Below are positions 19,890-28,403 of a DNA stretch of 64,000 bases, piece by piece (within the stretch, counting starts at the first letter, position 1; every line of letters starts with the position of its first letter). The position numbers and the translations under genes are program-made. Under the pieces are notes generated by a model that was not told where the DNA came from, did not search any database, and saw nothing but the letters and a program-made list of their open reading frames with translations. The stretch is from Leclercia sp. 29361 (GTDB lineage Bacteria > Pseudomonadota > Gammaproteobacteria > Enterobacterales > Enterobacteriaceae): NCBI RefSeq assembly GCF_011290365.1, contig NZ_CP049786.1, positions 4,092,001 to 4,156,000 of the forward strand. The letters run 5' to 3'.

Positions 19890-19978
19890 AGTGCCGGGTG
19901 GCGGCTTCGCCTTACCCGGCCTACCGATTCTTTGCGGGCTGATGCCCTCACCCTGGCCCTCTCCCACGGGGAGAGGGA
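19890..19978. repeat. REP unit and dispersed GGGAGAGG hairpin
   Basis: After yghA a REP-like unit (GCCGGGTGGCGGCTTCGCC) is followed by the repeat CCCTCTCCCACGGGGAGAGGG, a perfect hairpin. The second unit recurs with small changes at 23432-23470 and 26657-26694. Confidence 0.75.
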
Positions 19979-20019
19979 ACAAACATTAAAAAAGGCAACT
20001 TACGTTGCCTTTTTGCGTT

Positions 20020-20445
20020 TTATTTCGCCACAGTCTTCTCTTCGCCTACCAGGCCAATCTTCAGGTAACCCGCCTGATGCAGCGTGTCCATTACCCTCAT
20101 CATGGTTTCGTAGTCGACGGTCTTGTCAGCACGGAAGAAGATGGTGGTCTCTTTCTTGCCGTTAGTCAGGGTATTCAGCGCCGGGATCACCGACTCATCC
20201 GTTACCAGATCGTTACCCAGGAACATGGATTTATCGGCTTTCACGGACAGATAAATCGGTTTTTCCGGGCGCGGCTGCGGCTGACTGGATGATGCAGGCA
20301 GATTGACCTTCACGTCTACCGTCGCCAGCGGCGCAGCAACCATGAAGATAATCAGCAGAACCAGCATGACGTCGATAAACGGCGTCACGTTGATTTCGTG
20401 CATTTCGCCGTTATCGTCCAGATTTTCATTAAGACGCATTGCCAT
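20020..20445 (-). CDS. exbD: TonB-system energizer ExbD
   Basis: 141-aa inner-membrane protein with one N-terminal helix (TPFIDVMLVLLIIFMVAAPL) carrying the essential Asp in FIDVML, and a periplasmic domain. With ExbB and TonB it couples the proton gradient to outer-membrane receptors for siderophores and cobalamin. It lies 6 bases after exbB in one operon divergent from metC, as in E. coli. Confidence 0.97.
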   Translation of the reverse strand: MAMRLNENLDDNGEMHEINVTPFIDVMLVLLIIFMVAAPLATVDVKVNLPASSSQPQPRPEKPIYLSVKADKSMFLGNDLVTDESVIPALNTLTNGKKETTIFFRADKTVDYETMMRVMDTLHQAGYLKIGLVGEEKTVAK

Positions 20446-20451
20446 GACGAA

Positions 20452-21183
20452 TCAACCTAAGTGTAATTTCTGAGCAGAACGGACCGGCTTCACGGCGCTG
20501 GCACTGAGGTCCAGATCGCGGCTTTGCAGCAGCAGGACCTGAGCGGCAACGTCACCGAGAGTCGCTTTGTAGCTGCCGATCATACGGGCGAAGATGTTGT
20601 AGATGACCACCGCCGGGATAGCGGCAACCAGACCAATCGCCGTCGCCAGCAGGGCTTCTGCGATGCCGGGGGCCACAACCGCGAGGTTAGTGGTTTGGGT
20701 CTGGGCGATGCCGATGAAGCTGTTCATGATGCCCCAGACCGTACCGAACAGACCGACGAACGGTGAAATCGCACCGATGGTCGCCAGGTAGCCGTTACCA
20801 CGGCCCATATGACGACCAATGGCCGCCACGCGACGCTCCAGACGGAAGCCGGTACGCTCTTTAATCCCTTCGTTGTCTTCGCTGCCTGCAGAAAGCTCGA
20901 GCTCGTTCTGGGCTTCGTTGATTAACTGGGTGGTCAGGCTTTTGGCCTGGAAGGAAGAGGTCATGTCGCTCGCCTGATTCAGGTTGCGGGCCTCGGCCAG
21001 CTGCTGCTGCTCGCGCTTAAGACGGCGCTTGTGAGAGATAAGCTCCACGCTCTTGCTAAAGAAAATAGCCCAGGTGACGACGGACGCCAGAATCAGGCCG
21101 ATCATCACAATCTTCACCACGATGTCGGCATGATGATACATACCCCAGACGGAGAGATCCGTCTGCATCAAATTATTACCCAC
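20452..21183 (-). CDS. exbB: TonB-system energizer ExbB
   Basis: 243-aa inner-membrane protein with three helices, the first near residues 20-42 (VKIVMIGLILASVVTWAIFF) and two C-terminal ones around GYLATIGAISPFVGLFGTVW and EALLATAIGLVAAIPAVVIY. It forms the proton channel of the TonB complex with ExbD. The start is a GTG at 21183 giving MGNNLMQTDLSVWG, the conserved N-terminus. A candidate Fur site lies upstream. Confidence 0.97.
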   Translation of the reverse strand: MGNNLMQTDLSVWGMYHHADIVVKIVMIGLILASVVTWAIFFSKSVELISHKRRLKREQQQLAEARNLNQASDMTSSFQAKSLTTQLINEAQNELELSAGSEDNEGIKERTGFRLERRVAAIGRHMGRGNGYLATIGAISPFVGLFGTVWGIMNSFIGIAQTQTTNLAVVAPGIAEALLATAIGLVAAIPAVVIYNIFARMIGSYKATLGDVAAQVLLLQSRDLDLSASAVKPVRSAQKLHLG

Positions 21184-21243
21184 TCGGTATCTCCAGGACG
21201 CAAATCACAAAATCTGAGCATAATAATATCAAAACAACGTCGA

Positions 21244-21268
21244 ATTGATAGTAGTTCTCATTAGTATT
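21244..21268 (-). promoter_or_regulatory. Candidate Fur-binding site upstream of exbB
   Basis: On the minus strand AATGAGAACTACTATCAAT resembles the Fur consensus GATAATGATTATCATTATC over most of its length. It lies about 60-85 bases upstream of the exbB start, and exbBD is iron-regulated in enterobacteria. The match is partial. Confidence 0.45.
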
Positions 21269-21399
21269 TACATAGTGCCGTAAATTCGTTTCATTTTCCT
21301 TGCGCTTACGCAGGAAAAATTTCCCGGAAACATATTTTAAAAAATATTCCGCTGATCCCACCACCCTTCTCGCGACCATTTTTACTTTCGTGATAGTGT

Positions 21400-21415
21400 G
21401 GACGTCCAGACGTAT
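21400..21415 (+). promoter_or_regulatory. MetJ operator (two adjacent met boxes) for metC
   Basis: GGACGTCC followed directly by AGACGTAT gives two 8-bp units close to the met-box consensus AGACGTCT, 20 bases before the metC ATG. The MetJ repressor with S-adenosylmethionine binds such tandem boxes, so metC should be repressed when methionine is plentiful. Confidence 0.85.
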
Positions 21416-21434
21416 AAAAACAGGTTGCGCAGAC

Positions 21435-22622
21435 ATGAAAGAGAAGCATCTTGATACCACCCTTGTCCAGGCGGGACGCAGCAAGAAATATACCCTCGGT
21501 TCGGTGAACAGCGTGATTCAGCGCGCCTCGTCGCTGGTGTTTGAGACCGTCGAGGCGAAAAAGCACGCCACCCGCAACCGGGCGAAGGGCGAGCTGTTTT
21601 ACGGGCGTCGCGGGACGCTGACCCACTTCTCATTACAGGAAGCGATGTGCGAGCTGGAAGGCGGTGCAGGCTGCGCCCTGTTCCCGTGCGGTGCGGCGGC
21701 GGTGGCCAATACTATTCTGGCGTTTGTTGAACAGGGCGACCATATCCTGATGACCAACACCGCCTACGAGCCGAGCCAGGACTTCTGCACCAAAATCCTC
21801 AGCAAGCTGGGCGTGACCACCGGCTGGTTCGATCCGCAGATCGGCGCGAAGATTGCCGATCTGATCCAGCCCAATACCCGGATCGTGTTCCTGGAATCGC
21901 CGGGCTCCATCACCATGGAAGTGCATGATGTGCCGGCCATCGTACAGGCGGTACGCAGCAAAGCGCCGGACGCCATCATCATGATCGATAACACCTGGGC
22001 GGCAGGCGTGCTGTTTAAGGCGCTTGATTTTGGTATCGACATCTCTATTCAGGCGGCGACCAAGTACCTGATCGGCCACTCGGACGGCATGATCGGTACG
22101 GCGGTCTCCAACGCCCGCTGCTGGGAGCAGCTGTGTGAAAACGCCTATCTGATGGGACAGATGGTGGATGCCGATACCGCCTACATGACCAGCCGCGGAC
22201 TGCGTACCCTGAGCGTCCGCCTGCGCCAGCATCATGAAAGCAGCCTGAAAGTCGCCCAGTGGCTGGCGCAGCATCCGCAGGTGGCGCGGGTTAACCATCC
22301 CGCCCTGCCGGGCAGCGTCGGGCATGAATTCTGGCAACGTGATTTTACGGGCAGCAGCGGCCTGTTCTCGTTTGTGCTCAACAAGCGTCTGAGCAATGAC
22401 GAGCTGGCAAACTACCTCGATAACTTCTCCCTGTTCAGCATGGCCTACTCCTGGGGCGGCTTTGAGTCGCTGATCCTGCCTAACCAGCCAGAGCAGATTG
22501 CAGCCCTGCGTCCGGGCGGAGAAGTAGACTTTACCGGGACCCTGATCCGTCTGCATATCGGCCTGGAAAACGTCGAGGATTTGATTGCCGATTTAGAGGC
22601 CGGGTTTGCGCGTATCGAATGA
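21435..22622 (+). CDS. metC: Cystathionine beta-lyase
   Basis: 395-aa cytoplasmic PLP enzyme that cleaves cystathionine to homocysteine, pyruvate and ammonia in methionine synthesis. The PLP lysine lies in [14 protein letters not shown] and the phosphate-binding region in [17 protein letters not shown]. The start at 21435 ([14 protein letters not shown]) matches the family and follows the met boxes; a longer in-frame extension from 21300 would run through the operator. It is divergent from exbB, as in E. coli. Confidence 0.97.
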   Translation: MKEKHLDTTLVQAGRSKKYTLGSVNSVIQRASSLVFETVEAKKHATRNRAKGELFYGRRGTLTHFSLQEAMCELEGGAGCALFPCGAAAVANTILAFVEQGDHILMTNTAYEPSQDFCTKILSKLGVTTGWFDPQIGAKIADLIQPNTRIVFLESPGSITMEVHDVPAIVQAVRSKAPDAIIMIDNTWAAGVLFKALDFGIDISIQAATKYLIGHSDGMIGTAVSNARCWEQLCENAYLMGQMVDADTAYMTSRGLRTLSVRLRQHHESSLKVAQWLAQHPQVARVNHPALPGSVGHEFWQRDFTGSSGLFSFVLNKRLSNDELANYLDNFSLFSMAYSWGGFESLILPNQPEQIAALRPGGEVDFTGTLIRLHIGLENVEDLIADLEAGFARIE

Positions 22623-22763
22623 CACCGGGTCCTAAAAGCACTCCGCGGACACTTTTCTCCTCAATCGATGCAGAAAAGTCTGATTTGTTGCGCCTGCGAT
22701 CAAAGCCCGCAGGCGAAATAGGGAGTACAATAGGCCCATATACGCTGTTCCACAGGAAAGCCC

Positions 22764-23423
22764 ATGGCTGTTATTCAAGATATTATCGCTGCACTCTGGC
22801 AACACGATTTTGCAGCACTGGCGGACCCTCACGTGGTTGGGGTTGTTTATCTCGTGATGTTCGCCACGCTGTTTCTGGAAAATGGGTTACTGCCTGCCTC
22901 ATTTTTACCGGGCGACAGCCTGCTGCTGCTGGCGGGGGCGTTAATCGGGAAAGGGGTGATGGATTTTGCGCCGACGATGGTGATCCTGACCTCCGCCGCC
23001 AGCCTGGGCTGCTGGCTCAGCTATTTGCAGGGCCGCTGGCTGGGCAATACGCGGGTTGTGAAAGGCTGGCTGGCGCAGTTGCCGCATAAGTATCACCAGC
23101 GCGCGGCCTGCATGTTCGATCGCCACGGCCTGCTGGCGCTGCTCGCGGGACGTTTCCTGGCCTTTGTCCGCACCCTGCTGCCGACCATGGCGGGCATCTC
23201 CGGGCTCTCTAACCGCCGCTTCCAGTTCTTTAACTGGCTGAGCGCGCTGCTGTGGGTCGGCGTGGTGACCACCTTCGGCTATGCCCTGAGCATGATCCCA
23301 TTCGTGAAACGCCATGAAGATCAGGTCATGACCTTCCTGATGATCCTGCCGGTGTTCCTGCTGGTGGCTGGTCTGGTGGGCACTATCGTCGTGGTGATCC
23401 GTAAGAAATACTGTCGCGCCTGA
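22764..23423 (+). CDS. yghB: DedA-family inner-membrane protein YghB
   Basis: 219-aa polytopic protein of the DedA family, which includes flippases for undecaprenyl phosphate and phospholipids. It shows the family core ([20 protein letters not shown]) and [19 protein letters not shown] with the conserved arginine. Length equals E. coli YghB. In E. coli YghB and YqjA together are needed for cell division, twin-arginine export and alkaline or high-temperature growth. Confidence 0.96.
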   Translation: MAVIQDIIAALWQHDFAALADPHVVGVVYLVMFATLFLENGLLPASFLPGDSLLLLAGALIGKGVMDFAPTMVILTSAASLGCWLSYLQGRWLGNTRVVKGWLAQLPHKYHQRAACMFDRHGLLALLAGRFLAFVRTLLPTMAGISGLSNRRFQFFNWLSALLWVGVVTTFGYALSMIPFVKRHEDQVMTFLMILPVFLLVAGLVGTIVVVIRKKYCRA

Positions 23424-23431
23424 CAGTAATA

Positions 23432-23470
23432 CCCCTCACCCTAACCCTCTCCCCATAGGGGAGAGGGAAC
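23432..23470. repeat. Dispersed CCCTCTCCCC...GGGGAGAGGG hairpin repeat
   Basis: The unit CCCTCACCCTAACCCTCTCC with ATAGGGGAGAGGGAAC lies between the convergent yghB and yqhC genes. It is a copy of the repeats at 19943-19978 and 26657-26694 and can form a 10-bp stem. Confidence 0.75.
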
Positions 23471-23479
23471 GTGAACACC

Positions 23480-24376
23480 CTACCCCTGCATCATTCTGAT
23501 CCGCGCCGCGTCTTCCCCTGGCGTCACCCCAAAGTAACGTTTGAACTCCCGACTGAACTGCGAGGCGCTTTCATAGCCTACCCGCAGCGCCGCCGCGCTG
23601 GCTTTCATCCCGTCGTGGATCATCATCATCCGCGCCTTGTGCAGGCGGTAGCTCTTGAGATATTGCAGCGGTGAGGTGCTGGTCACCGATTTGAAGTTAT
23701 GGTGGAACGCCGAGACGCTCATATTGGCCTCGGCCGCCAGCTGATCGACACTCAGGTTTTCGGTGTACTGGCTCTCGATGCGCTTCAGCACCCGGCTGAT
23801 GAGGCTGAAGTGGGTCTGCCGGCTGACCAGCGCCAGCAGCGCTCCGCCGCCCGGCCCCAGCAGCACGTGGTAGAGGATCTCACGAATAATCTGCTTACCC
23901 AAAATGCGCGCATCCAGCGGGCGCTCCATCACATCCAGCAGGCGCTCAATGGCACAGAGGATCTCATCCGTCAGCGTGGCGGAGTTGATCCCGCTTGCCG
24001 CCATCGACGGGCAAAACAGCTCGTCCTCGCCAATATCCATCAGCAGCTCCTGCAGCTGCAGGATATCCACATTTAAACGAATACCTGCCAGCGGCACGGC
24101 TTCTGTCGCGAAGGTTTCACATTCGAAGGGTAAAGGTACTGTCAGGAGCAGATATTCGCGCGGGTCATAGCGGAATACACGCTCATTGATATAGCCAATT
24201 TTATGCCCGGAAAAGAGAAAAATGATACCAGGCTGATACATCACCGGCGTGCGGGTGCCGGGCTGGGTACCGTACAGCAGACGTACATCCGGCAGCAGTT
24301 CGCTGAGCTTATTTGCATTATCTTTCAGTATGTTAATTTGCGCCGTTAGCTGCAGGCAGGTTTCATCGCGGTTCAT
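23480..24376 (-). CDS. yqhC: AraC-family activator YqhC
   Basis: 298-aa regulator with an N-terminal AraC_N sensor domain and C-terminal double helix-turn-helix ([40 protein letters not shown]). In E. coli YqhC senses aldehydes such as glyoxal and methylglyoxal, probably through a cysteine, and activates the divergent yqhD-dkgA genes. The same arrangement is seen here, with 183 bases between the divergent starts. Confidence 0.94.
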   Translation of the reverse strand: MNRDETCLQLTAQINILKDNANKLSELLPDVRLLYGTQPGTRTPVMYQPGIIFLFSGHKIGYINERVFRYDPREYLLLTVPLPFECETFATEAVPLAGIRLNVDILQLQELLMDIGEDELFCPSMAASGINSATLTDEILCAIERLLDVMERPLDARILGKQIIREILYHVLLGPGGGALLALVSRQTHFSLISRVLKRIESQYTENLSVDQLAAEANMSVSAFHHNFKSVTSTSPLQYLKSYRLHKARMMMIHDGMKASAAALRVGYESASQFSREFKRYFGVTPGEDAARIRMMQG

Positions 24377-24559
24377 CTTTGCTCAATCCGTCCAGGGTTT
24401 CCGACGTTTGCAGTGTGCGCGGTTTTTCGCAGTTTCTCCAGCACCCTGTAGAAATGGGCAAGACAACGGCAGAAATGTGCATTGAGAGGAGCGCTGGTGC
24501 TCGCCACAATGGGCACCATCAGTTAGCCCGGTATTTTCACCCACCTAAGGGAACGAACA

Positions 24560-25723
24560 ATGAACAATTTCAATCTGCATACCCCAACCCGCATTCTGTT
24601 TGGTAAAGACGCTATCGCCGATCTGCGCGAGCAGATCCCGGCCAACGCCCGCGTGCTGATCACCTACGGTGGCGGCAGCGTGAAGAAAAACGGCGTGCTG
24701 GATCAGGTCTATAGCGCCCTGCAAGGTCTGGACGTGCGTGAGTTTGGCGGCATTGAGCCGAACCCGTCTTACGAAACCCTGATGAACGCGGTGAAAATCG
24801 CCCGCGACGAGAAGATCACCTTCCTGCTGGCAGTGGGCGGCGGTTCGGTGCTGGACGGCACCAAGTTTATCGCTGCGGCGGCCCACTACGCTGACGGTAT
24901 CGACCCGTGGCACATCCTGCAGACCGGCGGCAGCGACATCAAAAGCGCCATCCCGATGGGCTCCGTGCTGACCCTGCCTGCTACCGGCTCTGAATCCAAC
25001 AAAGGCGCGGTGATCTCCCGCAAAACCACCGGCGACAAACAGGCCTTTATGAACGAGCACGTGCAGCCGGTATTTGCGGTGCTGGATCCGGTTTATACCT
25101 ACACCCTGCCGCCGCGTCAGGTGGCGAACGGCGTGGTGGATGCCTTTGTTCATACCGTTGAGCAGTACGTTACTTACCCGGTAAACGCCAAAATTCAGGA
25201 TCGTTTCGCCGAGGGCATTCTGCTGACCCTGATCGAAGACGGCCCGCTGGCCCTGCAAGAGCCAGAGAACTACGACGTGCGTGCCAACGTGATGTGGGCC
25301 GCGACGCAGGCGCTGAACGGCCTGATCGGCGCCGGCGTGCCGCAGGACTGGGCCACCCACATGCTGGGCCACGAGCTGACGGCGATGCACGGCCTCGATC
25401 ATGCCCAGACCCTGGCGGTGGTGCTGCCTGCGCTGTGGAATGAAAAACGCGACACCAAACGCGGCAAACTGCTGCAGTACGCTGAGCGCGTCTGGGGTAT
25501 CACTGACGGATCGGACGAGGAGCGTATCGATGCCGCTATCGCCGCGACCCGTAACTTCTTCGAGCAGATGGGCGTGCCTACGCGTCTTTCCGGCTACGGC
25601 CTGGACGGGAGCTCCATCCCTGCCCTGCTGGCGAAACTCGAAGAGCACGGCATGACCCAGATCGGTGAGCATCACGACATTACCCTCGACGTGAGCCGCC
25701 GTATTTACGAGGCTGCTCGCTAA
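24560..25723 (+). CDS. yqhD: NADPH-dependent aldehyde reductase YqhD
   Basis: 387-aa group III metal-dependent alcohol dehydrogenase that reduces short-chain aldehydes with NADPH. The cofactor motif GGGSVLDGTKF and the metal ligands (Asp and His in DAFVHTVEQ, His in HMLGHELTAMHGLDH) are intact. Length equals the E. coli protein. AAGGGAACGAACA precedes the ATG. It is followed by dkgA in the standard order and should be activated by YqhC. Confidence 0.97.
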   Translation: MNNFNLHTPTRILFGKDAIADLREQIPANARVLITYGGGSVKKNGVLDQVYSALQGLDVREFGGIEPNPSYETLMNAVKIARDEKITFLLAVGGGSVLDGTKFIAAAAHYADGIDPWHILQTGGSDIKSAIPMGSVLTLPATGSESNKGAVISRKTTGDKQAFMNEHVQPVFAVLDPVYTYTLPPRQVANGVVDAFVHTVEQYVTYPVNAKIQDRFAEGILLTLIEDGPLALQEPENYDVRANVMWAATQALNGLIGAGVPQDWATHMLGHELTAMHGLDHAQTLAVVLPALWNEKRDTKRGKLLQYAERVWGITDGSDEERIDAAIAATRNFFEQMGVPTRLSGYGLDGSSIPALLAKLEEHGMTQIGEHHDITLDVSRRIYEAAR

Positions 25724-25828
25724 GCGATTTTGCGCGCTTACCTTTCGTTTTTCGGCATTTAGGCCAGGCTTAATGCACATACGCCACCAGAGGAGTACCT
25801 CTGGTGGATGTCCAATGAAGGAGGAAAG

Positions 25829-26656
25829 ATGGCAAACCAAACCGTAATCAAGCTTCAGGACGGCAACGTAATGCCCCAGTTGGGGCTCGGCGTATGGAAA
25901 GCCGGTAACGACGAGGTCGTGTCCGCCATTCACAAAGCACTGGAAGTCGGCTATCGCTCTATTGATACCGCAGCCGCCTACAAAAATGAGGACGGCGTGG
26001 GCAAGGCGCTGGCCAGCGCCGGTGTGTCACGCGATGAGTTATTCATCACCACCAAGCTGTGGAACGACGACCAGAAACGTCCAGCGGAAGCACTCCAGGA
26101 GAGCCTGGACAAGCTGCAACTCGATTTCGTCGATCTCTATCTCATGCACTGGCCGGTTCCGGCGATCGATCACTATGTTGACGCCTGGAAAGGGATGATT
26201 GACCTGCAGAAAGCCGGGCTGGTGAAGAGCATCGGGGTCTGTAATTTCCAGGTCCACCATCTGCAGCGTCTGATTGATGAGACGGGCGTTGCCCCGGTGA
26301 TCAACCAGATTGAACTGCACCCGCTGATGCAGCAGCGTCAACTGCACTCATGGAATGCGACCCACAAGATCCAGACCGAATCCTGGAGCCCGCTGGCGCA
26401 GGGCGGTGAAGGGGTCTTCGATCAGAAAATCATCCGCGACCTGGCCGATAAGTACGGCAAAACCCCGGCACAGATTGTCATTCGCTGGCATCTGGACTGC
26501 GGCCTGGTGGTGATCCCGAAATCCGTTACCCCAGCGCGTATCGCGGAGAACTTCGCGGTGTGGGATTTCCGTCTGGATAAAGATGAGTTAGGTGAAATTG
26601 CGAAGCTGGATAAAGGCAAGCGTTTAGGCCCGGATCCGGACCAGTTTGGCGGTTAG
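25829..26656 (+). CDS. dkgA: 2,5-diketo-D-gluconate reductase A / methylglyoxal reductase
   Basis: 275-aa aldo-keto reductase, the length of E. coli DkgA. The catalytic Asp and Tyr are in DTAAAYKNE, the Lys in TTKLWNDDQ and the His in LYLMHWPVP; the NADPH motif is IPKSVTPARIAENF. It reduces 2,5-diketogluconate, methylglyoxal and beta-keto esters. GAGGAA lies just before the ATG at 25829; the in-frame ATG at 25808 lacks a good site. It follows yqhD and is probably cotranscribed with it. Confidence 0.96.
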   Translation: MANQTVIKLQDGNVMPQLGLGVWKAGNDEVVSAIHKALEVGYRSIDTAAAYKNEDGVGKALASAGVSRDELFITTKLWNDDQKRPAEALQESLDKLQLDFVDLYLMHWPVPAIDHYVDAWKGMIDLQKAGLVKSIGVCNFQVHHLQRLIDETGVAPVINQIELHPLMQQRQLHSWNATHKIQTESWSPLAQGGEGVFDQKIIRDLADKYGKTPAQIVIRWHLDCGLVVIPKSVTPARIAENFAVWDFRLDKDELGEIAKLDKGKRLGPDPDQFGG

Positions 26657-26735
26657 TCCCCTCACCCTGCCCTCTCCCCATAGGGGAGAGGGTAAGATAT
26701 TGTAGGCCCGGTAAGCGCTAGCGCCACCGGGCATT
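26657..26735. repeat. Dispersed hairpin repeat plus REP unit
   Basis: CCCTCTCCCCATAGGGGAGAGGG (third copy of the dispersed repeat) is followed by a REP-like unit, GGCCCGGTAAGCGCTAGCGCC with a following ACCGGGC and a T-run. Both lie between the convergent dkgA and ygiQ genes. Confidence 0.75.
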
Positions 26736-26744
26736 TTTACAGCT

Positions 26745-27770
26745 TTAACCGATCTTACGTTTTACATTTTTTTTCGCCGTCGCGCCCGCGTTCGAACGCT
26801 GGTGCACAATCGGCGTATGCTTGGTCAGCGCCGGGCGCGTATTGCGGTTCTGGCGACGCGCTTCGCGCATCTCATCCAGCGTCGGGGCAGGTACCAGGCA
26901 ATCACGACGCGAGCCGATCAGGTGCTTTTTACCCATCTCTTCCAGCGCCTGGCGGATCAGCGGCCAGTTAGCCGGATCGTGGTAGCGCAGCAGGGCTTTA
27001 TGCAGGCGACGCTGTTTGTCTCCCTTCGGCACCACCACATCTTCACTCTTGTAACCAATCTTACTCAGCGGGTTCTTGCCGGTGTAATACATGGTGGTCG
27101 AGTTCGCCAGCGGTGACGGGTAGAAGTTCTGCACCTGATCCAGACGGAAGCGGCGCTGCTTCAGCCACAGGGCCAGGTTCACCATGTCCTCATCACGCGT
27201 ACCCGGGTGCGCGGAGATGAAGTACGGGATCAGATACTGCTCTTTCCCGGCCTGTTTGGAGTAGGTATCGAACAGCTCTTTGAAGCGGTCGTAGCTGCCC
27301 ATCCCCGGCTTCATCATCTTCGACAGCGGGCCTTCTTCAGTATGCTCAGGGGCAATCTTCAGGTAGCCGCCCACGTGGTGGGTCGCCAGCTCTTTGATGT
27401 AGCGCGGATCTTCCACGGCGATATCGTAACGCACGCCGGAAGCGATAAGGATCTTCTTGATGCCCTTCAGGTCGCGGGCGCGGCGATAGAGGTTGATCGT
27501 CGGCTCGTGGTTGGTGTCCATGTGCTCGCAAATGCTCGGATAGACACAGGAGAGACGACGGCAGGTCTGCTCCGCACGCGGCGACTTACAGCGCAGCATA
27601 TACATGTTGGCCGTCGGGCCACCCAGATCGGAGATCACGCCGGTAAAGCCCGGAACCGTGTCGCGAATAGCCTCGATCTCGTTAACAATCGACTCTTCGG
27701 AACGGCTCTGGATAATACGGCCTTCGTGCTCGGTGATGGAGCAGAGCGAGCACCCTATAATTCTGATCAT
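26745..27770 (-). pseudogene. ygiQ: YgiQ radical SAM protein, C-terminal part (split by the island)
   Basis: This is the C-terminal part of YgiQ. Chromosomal coding sequence ends at the repeat at 27748-27755; the first few codons (MIRIIG) come from the island. Only CSLCS of the CxxxCxxC iron-sulphur motif is present, followed by [20 protein letters not shown], the normal YgiQ continuation. The rest of the gene lies at 63469-64000 and beyond. A truncated product of 341 aa could be made but lacks the first motif cysteine and the whole N-terminal domain, so the gene is inactivated. Intact YgiQ is about 740 aa. Confidence 0.95.
27748..27755. repeat. Left attachment core GAGCACCC of the island
   Basis: GAGCACCC occurs here at the ygiQ/island junction and again at 63461-63468 at the other junction, in the same orientation. 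To its left the sequence is ygiQ and to its right it is island DNA. On the coding strand the core covers GGGTGCTC, coding for the second motif cysteine. Confidence 0.8.
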
Positions 27771-27869
27771 TTAGAAATTTTTTTGCGTTTAAAATCAATG
27801 AATTGAAAGATTTCATTTTTCTAAGTCTGATAAAACAGATGAAAACCCAACTGACTATACTCATAAAAC

Positions 27870-28199
27870 TCAATCTTTGCGCTGCTGTACGATACCAGTA
27901 ATTACAGGCGCCGAGTTTAACATCATGAAAAGTAGCCCAATAATGAATGACGCAACGCCAGCTGCGGTGCCTAACTTCTGACTGAACACCATTGAAACAA
28001 AGTACATATTTGGGATAAAAACGGACATAGCAATCACGAAAAGTAACTTATTCAGATAATTATTTATTCGGGTCTTAACCTCAACTCTATCATAAAAAGC
28101 CATCGAAACGTAAGCAGTTATCAGTGAATAAAAAGACCATGTCATATAGTTAACCGATTCATTAAATGCCTCTCGCAAAAGCAAAGCACTTTCTGTCAT
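27870..28199 (-). CDS. Small three-helix membrane protein next to the KAP NTPase gene
   Basis: 109-aa protein with three predicted membrane segments: WSFYSLITAYVSMAFY, LLFVIAMSVFIPNMYFVSMV and GVASFIIGLLFMMLNSAPVI. It is the last cargo gene before the left junction and is co-oriented with the split KAP gene, 204 bases downstream of it, with a terminator between. I do not recognise the family. A small membrane partner next to a KAP NTPase that itself has membrane helices is suggestive of a two-part system, but the terminator argues for its own promoter. Confidence 0.65.
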   Translation of the reverse strand: MTESALLLREAFNESVNYMTWSFYSLITAYVSMAFYDRVEVKTRINNYLNKLLFVIAMSVFIPNMYFVSMVFSQKLGTAAGVASFIIGLLFMMLNSAPVITGIVQQRKD

Positions 28200-28344
28200 T
28201 CCCTACCTCATTAAATCAATAGAAAATAAATCTGAATAATTTATTTTTAAAAGAAAAGAACACAACATAACTTCAGTAGTTATGATTAATCCCTGAATGA
28301 TTATTTCTTAGCAAGATATAACATGCTTAATGTATATCAGGCAA

Positions 28345-28378
28345 TAAAAAAACTCCCAAAGACCACCGCTGTGGTCTT
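28345..28378 (-). terminator. Rho-independent terminator of the KAP gene
   Basis: On the minus strand AAGACCAC and GTGGTCTT pair perfectly around AGCG, followed by TGGGAGTTTTTTT. It lies 26 bases after the KAP stop codon. Confidence 0.88.
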
Positions 28379-28403
28379 CAGGTATAGGATTTAAAGAACG
28401 AAC

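Noticed and set aside
24545..25933. Long 462-codon frame antisense to yqhD
   Set aside because: It is the mirror of a GC-rich, well-supported gene; it has no recognisable domain and runs into the dkgA start.
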